DNA of 14,503 nt, taken from Vulcanimicrobiota bacterium (lineage in GTDB: Bacteria; Vulcanimicrobiota; Vulcanimicrobiia; Vulcanimicrobiales; Vulcanimicrobiaceae). The position numbers and the translations under genes are program-made. The notes under the pieces were generated by a model. The model had not been told where the DNA came from. It made no database searches and was given only the letters and a program-made list of their open reading frames with translations. Position 1 is the first letter of the stretch; each line of letters begins with the position of its first letter. The DNA lies in NCBI GenBank assembly GCA_019237435.1, contig JAFAHB010000279.1, forward strand, positions 1 to 14,503, given 5' to 3'. Shown piece after piece: positions 7,601 through 13,915 of this stretch.

Positions 7601-8575
7601 CCTTTGGTGAACCATCAACGGCCGCGCGCCTGTCCCGCCCTCGTCATCGGCGGTTCGGCCGGGGCGCTCGATCCTCTGCGCAGGCTAGTCGCCGATATTC
7701 CCCAAGATTTTCCGGCAGCAGTTTTCGTGGTAAGTCACGTGCCGGCGGCGAGCGTTTCGGCGCTTCCCCATCTCTTGGCGCGATGCGGCGCCCTCTTTGC
7801 AACGCACGCGATTGACGGCGCGCCGATTGCACCGGGGCGGATCATCGTCGCGCCGCCGGACCATCACGTCATCTTGCAAGAGGGCGTTATGGGCGTCTTG
7901 CAAGGACCGATGGAGAATAATCATCGCCCCTCGATCGACGTGCTCTTCCGCAGCGCGGCGGCGAATTGCAACTCCGGCGCGTGCGGCGTTTTGCTCTCCG
8001 GCATGCGCGACGACGGCGTCGCGGGGATCGTTGCAATTCATGACGCAGGCGGCGTAGCATTCGTCCAAGACCCCAACGAGGCCCAGTTCGCGGACATGCC
8101 GCTCAATGCCATCGCTACCGGCGCCGTCGACGGAGTCTATCCCGCCGAGCGGCTCATCGATGCGATCCAAGGCTGGTTGAGCAATTCGACGTTCCAGAAT
8201 GATGGGGTCGTGGCTCCGCAAGACGAACGCGAGGCCGGGATACCGTCGGTCTTTACCTGCCCCGATTGCGGCGGGACGCTCTGGGAGCTCGACGCCGGCT
8301 CCGCGTTGCGGTTCCGCTGCAGAACGGGACATGCCTACAGCGGTCATCAGATGCTGGCGTCGCACAAACCGAAATTGGAATCGGCGCTTTGGGCGTCGAT
8401 ACGGGCGCTCGAGGAGCGGCGAGATTTGTTGCGACGCCTGGCGAAACGAACCCGCCAACACGGCGAAGGCGCATCAACGCGCCAATTCGAGCGTCAAGCG
8501 GCCGACATCGTGGCGGATTTGGAGCGCGTGCACGCCGCGCTTGCGAACTTCACTGCTTTGGCGAGCCCAGCGTAA
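7598..8575 (+). CDS. CheB-type protein-glutamate methylesterase with C-terminal zinc ribbon
   Basis: This is a stand-alone CheB catalytic domain, about 325 residues. It predicts hydrolysis of receptor glutamate methyl esters. The triad is visible as Ser20 in GGSAG, His47 in VSH and Asp139 in SGMRDDG, within about 13-195. No receiver domain precedes it, so it is not controlled by phosphorylation of its own chain. A second domain (about 215-325) has CPDCGG (C221, C224) and RFRCRTGHAYS (C241, H245), a probable zinc ribbon, then a long helical tail. This tail is known from a subset of CheB-like proteins. ATG at 7598 has GGGAA at 7591-7595. ATG at 7568 would overlap the divergent gene's start. The 3' end overlaps the converging gene by 26 bp. 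Confidence 0.9.
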   Translation: MPLVNHQRPRACPALVIGGSAGALDPLRRLVADIPQDFPAAVFVVSHVPAASVSALPHLLARCGALFATHAIDGAPIAPGRIIVAPPDHHVILQEGVMGVLQGPMENNHRPSIDVLFRSAAANCNSGACGVLLSGMRDDGVAGIVAIHDAGGVAFVQDPNEAQFADMPLNAIATGAVDGVYPAERLIDAIQGWLSNSTFQNDGVVAPQDEREAGIPSVFTCPDCGGTLWELDAGSALRFRCRTGHAYSGHQMLASHKPKLESALWASIRALEERRDLLRRLAKRTRQHGEGASTRQFERQAADIVADLERVHAALANFTALASPA

Positions 8576-10391
8576 CGATTGACGCAAGGCCCACGGGCGT
8601 CTCCTCATCGAGGAGCGCCCGGAGATTGTAGCCGGCCCCGCGACCGCTCAGCCAGCGCCATAGGCCCGCGTCGCAGACGACTGCGCCCTCGGCCGATGCC
8701 AGCGTCGCGACGCCTGCGGTGACGTTACCCGACGAGCTGATGGAGCCTGTAGGACCCGAGCGACTGAGCGTGACGGGCGGCGAGAATCCGATGCTTGCGT
8801 AACTCATTGCCTGCATCGAAAAGTCAATCGTTGCCGCAAACGAGGGGCGATGCCCCGCTGCCCTGACCAGGGTGCGCGCGACCACGCCCTCGCCGGTCGC
8901 CGAACTACCGGCTAACTGCAAATGCAATCCCGTATCGTCGGCGAGGCCTAACGTCAACAAGCCGCTCGTCGCGGTCAGTGCGCGATAACGCCACGGGGTG
9001 ACGCAATCAGCAGAGCGATAGATGTCGACACCCAAAGCGCGATCACGCAGGCGCTCCCAAAGCCGCTCTTGACGGAACTCTGGAATCGTCCGGCGGCTTG
9101 GCTGAAGCTCGGCAAGTCGGCCCGCAGCCATTCTGGCAAGACGATCGAGTGCTTCAAATGCCGTTGAATCAGCCCACCGCCGGCGCGAGCACGTTACCAG
9201 CACGCCGCGGCGTTCTCCATCGGCGACAACGATGGGGAAGCTGGCGCCCGAAAGCGGCTTGAGCGCCTCGAATGCCATACGCTCGAAGGGCTCATCGGTA
9301 AGCTCCGCCAGGAAACGCTCGCCGACGTGGAGCTCGAAAAACGGTGCCTCGCTCAGGAAGCTTTTGGGGATCGCGGAAAAGACCGGCCGTGGTAGCGACG
9401 GGGATTCGGCACGGGAGACCGCGCCGTATTCGTTGAGCAGCGCGCAGTGCGCCCAACCGTGCATGATGTCGGCGGCTCGCTCGGCTAAAAACGTGGCAAG
9501 TTCTTGCAGCGTCAACGAGGTCGCGGCGAGTCTTTTCGCACTGGCATCGGCGTCTGCGATCCGTGCTCGGCGATGGACCGCCGATTCTCGCGCGACCTCT
9601 TTGAAGGCTAAGAAGAGCGCTTCGCCGCTCGTTTCGTGTGGAAGCGTTCGATCGACGACCGGAGCGGCTCCCTGAGCGGCAAGCGGCTCGTCCGCAAAGA
9701 CCACGATTCGCAACGCAGGACTGTCGGCCGCGCGATGAATGCTCGTTATCGCGGAAAGCGGATCGATCAGCTCCGCGGCATCGACAGCGATGACATCCGG
9801 AGTTAGATCGGGCAACGAGCGCCACAGGTCGCCGTAGGTCAGCACGCGCTGGAATCTCCAGCCTCGGTGGCGCAGCGGAGCCTCGATTCGTTCGTAGAGC
9901 TCGTCGCAGAGCGCGAATCCTACGATAGTGGGGTCCATGGGCGTTGCCGGTATTCCGGGAAGAGCGGGCCACGAACGTTCTGCCTCCGGAACCGTTAGAC
10001 TTTCGAGTACGGTGAAGAATCCATCGTACTCGCGGGAAGATACGGTCCTTCGCAACGGCGCAACGACGACGAATCGCTGTTCGCTGAAGGAGAACGGTAT
10101 CGCGAGTGCCATGTCGCCCGATCCGAACGGTGAAACAATTCGAGAGGGCTTCATGCGCGTAAACAGACGCCGCAAGGGCCAGCGCATCCAAGCGCGCCGC
10201 GCTTGGGAATTGTAGTTGCGTGCGGCAACGAGTACGAAGGGGCCTCCGCCGTAATTGCCCATGAGCAGCAAGGCGGCGGAAAAGAGTCCGGCAGGCATGT
10301 CGACGAGCGTGGAGAGGAAAGGCTTGAGTCGCTCGGAATCGGCGGCGGCGGCATCGATTTCTTTGACGATTGCCGCGAGCTCCTCGATCAT
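8550..10391 (-). CDS. Multidomain signalling protein: GAF-like, pseudo-receiver, GAF-like, divergent PP2C/SpoIIE-like
   Basis: No named family fits the whole chain (613 residues from ATG 10391). By pattern, residues about 21-120 resemble a GAF fold. About 154-268 resemble a response-regulator receiver, with an acidic pair (D163, E164) and a strand ending in D204 (DVIAVD), but Ala at the expected Thr/Ser position, so phosphorylation is doubtful. About 288-428 look like a second GAF. About 434-613 align in order with SpoIIE/RsbU phosphatases: GVDIY (D456) for GGDFYD, LADDTG (D485) for ADVSG, SYASIGFSPP for the YANAGHNPP strand, and VVCDAG (D574) for YTDG. The final Asp pair near the C-terminus is not evident, so activity is uncertain. 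It follows the ribbon-helix-helix gene by 4 nt (TGAACCAATG). ATG 10427 is an alternative start with 32 bp overlap. Confidence 0.7.
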   Translation of the reverse strand: MIEELAAIVKEIDAAAADSERLKPFLSTLVDMPAGLFSAALLLMGNYGGGPFVLVAARNYNSQARRAWMRWPLRRLFTRMKPSRIVSPFGSGDMALAIPFSFSEQRFVVVAPLRRTVSSREYDGFFTVLESLTVPEAERSWPALPGIPATPMDPTIVGFALCDELYERIEAPLRHRGWRFQRVLTYGDLWRSLPDLTPDVIAVDAAELIDPLSAITSIHRAADSPALRIVVFADEPLAAQGAAPVVDRTLPHETSGEALFLAFKEVARESAVHRRARIADADASAKRLAATSLTLQELATFLAERAADIMHGWAHCALLNEYGAVSRAESPSLPRPVFSAIPKSFLSEAPFFELHVGERFLAELTDEPFERMAFEALKPLSGASFPIVVADGERRGVLVTCSRRRWADSTAFEALDRLARMAAGRLAELQPSRRTIPEFRQERLWERLRDRALGVDIYRSADCVTPWRYRALTATSGLLTLGLADDTGLHLQLAGSSATGEGVVARTLVRAAGHRPSFAATIDFSMQAMSYASIGFSPPVTLSRSGPTGSISSSGNVTAGVATLASAEGAVVCDAGLWRWLSGRGAGYNLRALLDEETPVGLASIVTLGSPKQ

Positions 10392-10395
10392 TGGT

Positions 10396-10653
10396 TCACG
10401 CGCGGCGACGCCGCAAGCAGGCTCCATGCTCGCGCAAAAACGCGCCCAGTGCCGCAGGTCCTACGCGCCTAAAGAGCTGCCGGAGCGCGATCTCGACGAT
10501 TGAACTTTCGCTGACGCTGCATCGCAACGCGATGCTTCGCAACTCATCGCCGATCTCGCCCGAAAGGTTTACCGTGATGCGTTGAGCGTTATCCGGATCC
10601 CCGACGCGCGCTGCAAGCTCGGTGCTCGCTCGTTGACCGATTTTCAGTGCCAT
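10396..10653 (-). CDS. Ribbon-helix-helix (CopG/Arc-like) DNA-binding protein
   Basis: The product has 85 residues. The centre fits a ribbon-helix-helix fold: strand RITVNL (25-30), first helix at about 32-45 (GEIGDELRSIALRC), a short turn CSVSES, then second helix at about 50-62 (SSIVEIALRQLF). Such proteins dimerise and place the paired strand in the major groove, usually repressing their own promoter. The C-terminal tail is basic (LRRRRA). No toxin gene of typical size follows. Instead the next gene, 4 nt on, encodes the large GAF/PP2C-like protein. The gene diverges from the MCE gene across an 87-nt region with a palindrome and repeated CTCG/CGAG elements, a plausible operator. No strong Shine-Dalgarno was seen upstream of ATG 10653. 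Confidence 0.7.
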   Translation of the reverse strand: MALKIGQRASTELAARVGDPDNAQRITVNLSGEIGDELRSIALRCSVSESSIVEIALRQLFRRVGPAALGAFLREHGACLRRRRA

Positions 10654-10706
10654 GGTGACCAGGAGTATTCCTCGGCAGCACTCCAGGGGCCCTCGTCGAG
10701 ACGGCT

Positions 10707-10721
10707 AGCGAGGCCCTCGCT
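10707..10721. promoter_or_regulatory. 15-bp palindrome, candidate operator
   Basis: AGCGAGG and CCTCGCT are exact reverse complements around one central C. CTCG or CGAG tetramers recur on both sides: 10692-10695, 10697-10700, 10709-10712, 10716-10719 and 10720-10723. Repeated short half-sites next to a ribbon-helix-helix gene fit autoregulation by that protein, but it is inferred from position only. It could also form a hairpin in the MCE gene's leader transcript. Confidence 0.4.
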
Positions 10722-10724
10722 CGT

Positions 10725-10731
10725 TGAGAGA
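10725..10731 (+). promoter_or_regulatory. Ribosome binding site for the MCE gene
   Basis: GAGAGAG ends 9 nt before ATG 10741. The spacing favours this ATG over GTG 10738 and over the open but unlikely extension back to 10582, which would run through the control region and into the opposite RHH gene. Confidence 0.5.
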
Positions 10732-10740
10732 GTAATAGTG

Positions 10741-12270
10741 ATGATCATGACCAGGCAAGCACAGGTCGGCGCGTTCGCGATCGTCGCGTTGCTCCTGTTG
10801 TTCGGAGTCTTTTACGTCATCACGGATTTCGGAACTCGGCATACGGGATATCGCATCGGCGTGCATTTTCGATCGGCCGCCGGCTTGACGCCGGGCGGCC
10901 TGGTCTATTTCAGCGGCGTGGACGTTGGCTCGGTCGATTCGGTGGAGCTGCTCGCCGACAATACGGTTGACGTGATCCTAGCGATCAATCACGACGTCGA
11001 CATCCCCGCATCGTCGAAGTTCCTGATCCAGGCGCCGCTTACGGGCTCGCCGATACTCGCAATTCTTCCTCCTCGAGAAAAGCCGCCGCTCGCGCTTCTG
11101 CCCCGCAGGGTTTTACCGATTTCCGACCAGCCGCAAGGCGTCAACGGCGCCTCGATCGCCGATCTGCTCAATCAAGGCCAGGGGGAGCTTCGGCAGTTGG
11201 GCCGCGTCATGGCCATGATAGAACGGCGTACTCCCAAACTGATGGACACGCTGCAAACGACGCTGAATAACGCCAACGATTTGACCGTCAGCACGAAAGA
11301 GGCGTTGCAACGGATTTCTACGCCGCTGCTTGGTGCGAGCGAGAACTTTGAAGAGCTCTCGGCTACGTTGAATTCCTCGGCGGCGATCGATTCCCGAAAG
11401 GTTGGTGCACTACTCGATCAATTCCAAGCCACGGCAACGGCCCTCAACGGCTCGATGGTCGCGCTGCGAAATTTGGCAACCGATCCGCGGCTCAAAGCCA
11501 ACGTCATCGCGACGACACAGAACATTGCCGAGACTACGGCCACGCTGGCGGAACTGACGAAAGACTTGCGTACCGTCACCGGCAATCCGCAGACGCAAGA
11601 GCAACTGCGCAATACGATCGCCAATCTCGATGCAGTGATGCAGAAGGCCAACTCGTTGTTGAGTGAGCTCGGCGGACGAAGCAGCGTCTACGGAGTCGAC
11701 CAGGGCGCAACGCCCGCACCCCTGACGGTTCCAAGCATCTCGCCGTATCCAGGCAGCGTTCCGGCCCCCGCTCCCGCGGGAACCGTCTCGCCGGAGCTGC
11801 GCGCGCGTTTGCAAGGCAAACTCGCCGAGGTTGCGCACAATCTCGTCAACTTACAGGTGCGTCTGAGCGGGTTATCGCCGCCGCACAATCTCGGCCTCAA
11901 TCCCGTGCTGACCAACAGCCAAGGTCCGCTCGGCGATCTCAACCTGATTCTGCTGCCGCACGGGTCAACCAGCGTGATGGTCGGCGCGAATGCCATCGGG
12001 AACAACACGACATGGAATGCGGTGCTGGAGAAGAACCAGGGCGCTTTCCACGTCGGCGCCGGCGTGCTCTATTCGCAAATCGGCGTGCTCGGTCAATATG
12101 CGCCGCTCCACGGATTGGGTTTCGAGACGCGGATTTATGACCTGACGTATCCGATGATCGACCTTTACGGAAACTTTCACGTAACGCCGAGCGCCGAGCT
12201 CTTCTTTGGACAACGCGACGTCAACCACGCCTCGCGGCGTAACACGTTCGGCTTCCAGTACCAATTCTAA
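10741..12270 (+). CDS. mlaD: MlaD-type MCE-domain lipid transport protein with beta-rich C-terminal extension
   Basis: This is the substrate-binding/tunnel subunit of an MCE transporter, anchored in the inner membrane and facing the periplasm. From ATG 10741 it has 509 residues. A single membrane segment (about 10-27) is followed by the MCE domain (about 38-115: VHFRSAAGLTPGGLVYFSGV, then VGSVDSVEL and LTGSPILAI). Long helices at about 140-312 include two tandem blocks with NP/DP starts (near 248 and 282). A Pro/Ala-rich linker spans about 320-347. The last 120 residues are rich in alternating polar/hydrophobic strands and end FGFQYQF, resembling an outer-membrane strand with terminal Phe. 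Typical MlaD is about 180 residues. A C-terminal barrel-like region is known in some longer MCE proteins. The gene lies apart from mlaEF, and a ketopantoate-reductase-type gene follows by 4 nt. Confidence 0.88.
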   Translation: MIMTRQAQVGAFAIVALLLLFGVFYVITDFGTRHTGYRIGVHFRSAAGLTPGGLVYFSGVDVGSVDSVELLADNTVDVILAINHDVDIPASSKFLIQAPLTGSPILAILPPREKPPLALLPRRVLPISDQPQGVNGASIADLLNQGQGELRQLGRVMAMIERRTPKLMDTLQTTLNNANDLTVSTKEALQRISTPLLGASENFEELSATLNSSAAIDSRKVGALLDQFQATATALNGSMVALRNLATDPRLKANVIATTQNIAETTATLAELTKDLRTVTGNPQTQEQLRNTIANLDAVMQKANSLLSELGGRSSVYGVDQGATPAPLTVPSISPYPGSVPAPAPAGTVSPELRARLQGKLAEVAHNLVNLQVRLSGLSPPHNLGLNPVLTNSQGPLGDLNLILLPHGSTSVMVGANAIGNNTTWNAVLEKNQGAFHVGAGVLYSQIGVLGQYAPLHGLGFETRIYDLTYPMIDLYGNFHVTPSAELFFGQRDVNHASRRNTFGFQYQF

Positions 12271-12274
12271 GCGC

Positions 12275-13198
12275 ATGCGAGTCGGCATCATCGGCGCAGG
12301 AGCGATGGGAACGCTCTTCGGCTATCACTTAGCGGCCGACTGCGACGTCACGATGCTCGACGACAACCCGCTCGTCGCCGAGTCGGTAGCTCGCAGCGGG
12401 CTACGTGTCAACGACGAGCCGGCGCGAAAAGTTAGCGTCGCCCGGCGAGCCCGCGACCTGTACGACTCGCAGATGCTCTTTCTCTTTGTCAAGGCGGTCG
12501 ATACGCTACGGGCGCTGCGCGCTTTTGCGGGAGAGCTCGATCCCGCCGCGCCGGTAATTTCGCTCCAAAACGGCATCGGTAACGAAGATGCGATCAAGAC
12601 CGCCCTCGGAGGAGCTGTGCCGGTGATGCTGGGCATAACGACGGAATCGTCGCAGACGATCGGGCCGGGCCACGTGCGCAGCTCGCAGCAAGGCAATACG
12701 ATCGTCGGCACGATGACCGCCTCCCCGACGACCGCCCGGACGGTTACCGAGCTGCTAACGCGCAGCGGTCTGCGCGCATCGGTCGTTTACGATATTCGCC
12801 CGCATTTATGGGGCAAGCTCGTGGCGAATGCATCGGTCAACGCGCTCTCGGCGCTGCTCGACTGCGATGCGGGCGAGATACCACGCGATCCTAACGCCGC
12901 GCGCCTGGCCGAGGCGCTCGCCGAGGAAACGGCGAGCGTCGCAGCCGCGCTGAAGATCAGTCTTCCGTTCGTCAATCCGTGGCAGTACGTCACCGAGGTC
13001 GTGGCGCTTGGCGCCGACGCGAAAAGCTCGATGGCATACGATCTCGAATCGGGTCATCCCAGCGAAATCGACCACATCAACGGCGCCGTCGTGGCATTCG
13101 GGCGGCGTACCGGCACGCCGACGCCCTATAACGAGGCGATGGTGCGTTTAGTCAAAGCGCGCGAATCGCTGCTCGGGCAATCACGGTTGCGGCTGTAA
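12275..13198 (+). CDS. panE: 2-dehydropantoate 2-reductase (ketopantoate reductase, ApbA/PanE family)
   Basis: The predicted reaction is NADPH-dependent reduction of 2-dehydropantoate to pantoate, for coenzyme A synthesis in the cytoplasm. The 307 residues are the normal length. The N-terminal Rossmann motif is GAGAMG (7-12) in MRVGIIGAGAMGTLFGYHLA. SLQNGIGN at 96-103 holds the conserved Asn. Catalytic Lys181 lies in WGKLVANASVNALSALL. Ser252 and Glu264 keep the 12-residue spacing of the E. coli substrate-binding pair S244/E256 (SSMAYDLESGHPSEIDHINGA). ATG 12275 puts the Rossmann strand at the N-terminus, so the longer frame from 12206 is rejected. It lies 4 nt after mlaD, probably in the same transcript, without an obvious functional link. 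Some members of this family act on other 2-oxo acids, so the substrate is inferred. Confidence 0.9.
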   Translation: MRVGIIGAGAMGTLFGYHLAADCDVTMLDDNPLVAESVARSGLRVNDEPARKVSVARRARDLYDSQMLFLFVKAVDTLRALRAFAGELDPAAPVISLQNGIGNEDAIKTALGGAVPVMLGITTESSQTIGPGHVRSSQQGNTIVGTMTASPTTARTVTELLTRSGLRASVVYDIRPHLWGKLVANASVNALSALLDCDAGEIPRDPNAARLAEALAEETASVAAALKISLPFVNPWQYVTEVVALGADAKSSMAYDLESGHPSEIDHINGAVVAFGRRTGTPTPYNEAMVRLVKARESLLGQSRLRL

Positions 13199-13894
13199 TC
13201 GGAGCAGCCGGATCGCCCCGTCCAAAGTCTCGATGTCGACGCGCTGCGCCGTGCCGCCGTTGACGCTGCCATCGATGGTTTCGGCCGCCCCCTTTGAAAT
13301 GCCCCGTAAGCCGAAGTCCGTGAAGATCGCACCGTTTTCGGCGTGGAGGTGTGCGCCAAACGCCACCCTCGATTCAATCCAGACTTCGACGTCTCCATGC
13401 TGCGTAGAAAATCGAAGCGTTCCCGGCCATAGGGTCGCGCCCATCATCACGGAGAGGTTACCATGTCCGACGGCGGCTTGCGCGTAACCGGGAACCTTGA
13501 GATTGACGTTTCCATCTCGTGCGAGAACTCGCGCGTTCCCGCTGATGTCCGTGACGTTCACGTCGCCGCGCTGCGACTGCACGACCAGATTCACTCCGTC
13601 GGGAACTCTCACCAAGAGTGAGTCGAGCTTGCCCCCGGCACGCACCACGATTCCGAGCGGCGCGCGGCGCAGCCGCGGTGCTGGGGGCGGTGTTGCGCCC
13701 GACGCTGCCGTCGCCGAAACGGTAAAGAGATCGCGCGGTTGGCCTACTGCAGGCTGATAGGCGTTGAGCGTGCCCGACTCGATCTCAACCGCCATCGTCC
13801 GTCCCGGGCGCAGGACGCCGACCGTCGTAACGTAGGGTGAGGGCGACGAGCAGGCGACCGACGCCGCGAGAAGAAGGAGCAGCACGCGTTTCAC
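13181..13894 (-). CDS. Predicted lipoprotein with DUF4097-like beta-repeat domain
   Basis: From GTG 13894 the product has 237 residues. It starts with MKR, a run of leucines and a lipobox-like SVAC with Cys15, so it is probably lipid-anchored and outside the cytoplasm (Ser at -3 is not ideal). A low-complexity Pro/Ala linker follows, near residues 60-75. The rest is made of short strands with GD/GN/GA turns (RGDVNV, DGNVNLKV, HGNLSVMM, HGDVEVWI, NGAIFTDF, DGSVNGGT, DGAIRLLRL), the pattern of DUF4097 or auto-transporter-adhesin-like beta-solenoid domains. GAAGAG-like GAAGAG lies 8 nt before the GTG, which favours it over GTG 13933. Function is unknown. The gene is head-to-head with the GH114 lipoprotein and overlaps the end of panE by 18 bp. 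Confidence 0.75.
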   Translation of the reverse strand: MKRVLLLLLAASVACSSPSPYVTTVGVLRPGRTMAVEIESGTLNAYQPAVGQPRDLFTVSATAASGATPPPAPRLRRAPLGIVVRAGGKLDSLLVRVPDGVNLVVQSQRGDVNVTDISGNARVLARDGNVNLKVPGYAQAAVGHGNLSVMMGATLWPGTLRFSTQHGDVEVWIESRVAFGAHLHAENGAIFTDFGLRGISKGAAETIDGSVNGGTAQRVDIETLDGAIRLLRLQPQP

Positions 13895-13915
13895 GAAGCA
13901 GGCTCTTCTCTGATG
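13892..13915. promoter_or_regulatory. Divergent start region of two lipoprotein genes
   Basis: GTG of the minus-strand gene (13892-13894) and ATG of the plus-strand gene (13913-13915) leave 18 nt between them. The promoters must therefore extend into the neighbouring coding sequence. A GAAGAG on the minus strand (8 nt before GTG) is the only Shine-Dalgarno-like element seen here. Confidence 0.4.

Larger units (their letters stand above)
10654..10740. promoter_or_regulatory. Divergent intergenic control region between the RHH gene and the MCE gene
   Basis: This 87-nt gap is the only intergenic stretch in the window large enough for promoters of two divergent genes. It holds a near-palindrome AGGAGTATTCCT at 10661-10672, a copy of GGCCCTCG at 10688-10695 repeated at 10712-10719, and a 15-bp perfect palindrome. 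No convincing -35/-10 pair was assigned by eye. Confidence 0.5.

Noticed and set aside
9292..10191. Second long minus-strand frame within the GAF/PP2C-like gene
   Set aside because: It lies on the same strand in another frame and is Arg/Ser-rich without motifs. The chosen frame runs far longer and shows domain-like patterns.
10396..10653. Antitoxin of a toxin-antitoxin pair
   Set aside because: The RHH fold would suit an antitoxin, but no small toxin gene lies next to it. The following gene encodes a 613-residue GAF/PP2C-like protein.
10582..10740. Upstream extension of the MCE gene frame
   Set aside because: It would overlap the divergent RHH gene and the control region, and would put 53 extra residues before the membrane anchor. 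ATG 10741 has a Shine-Dalgarno.
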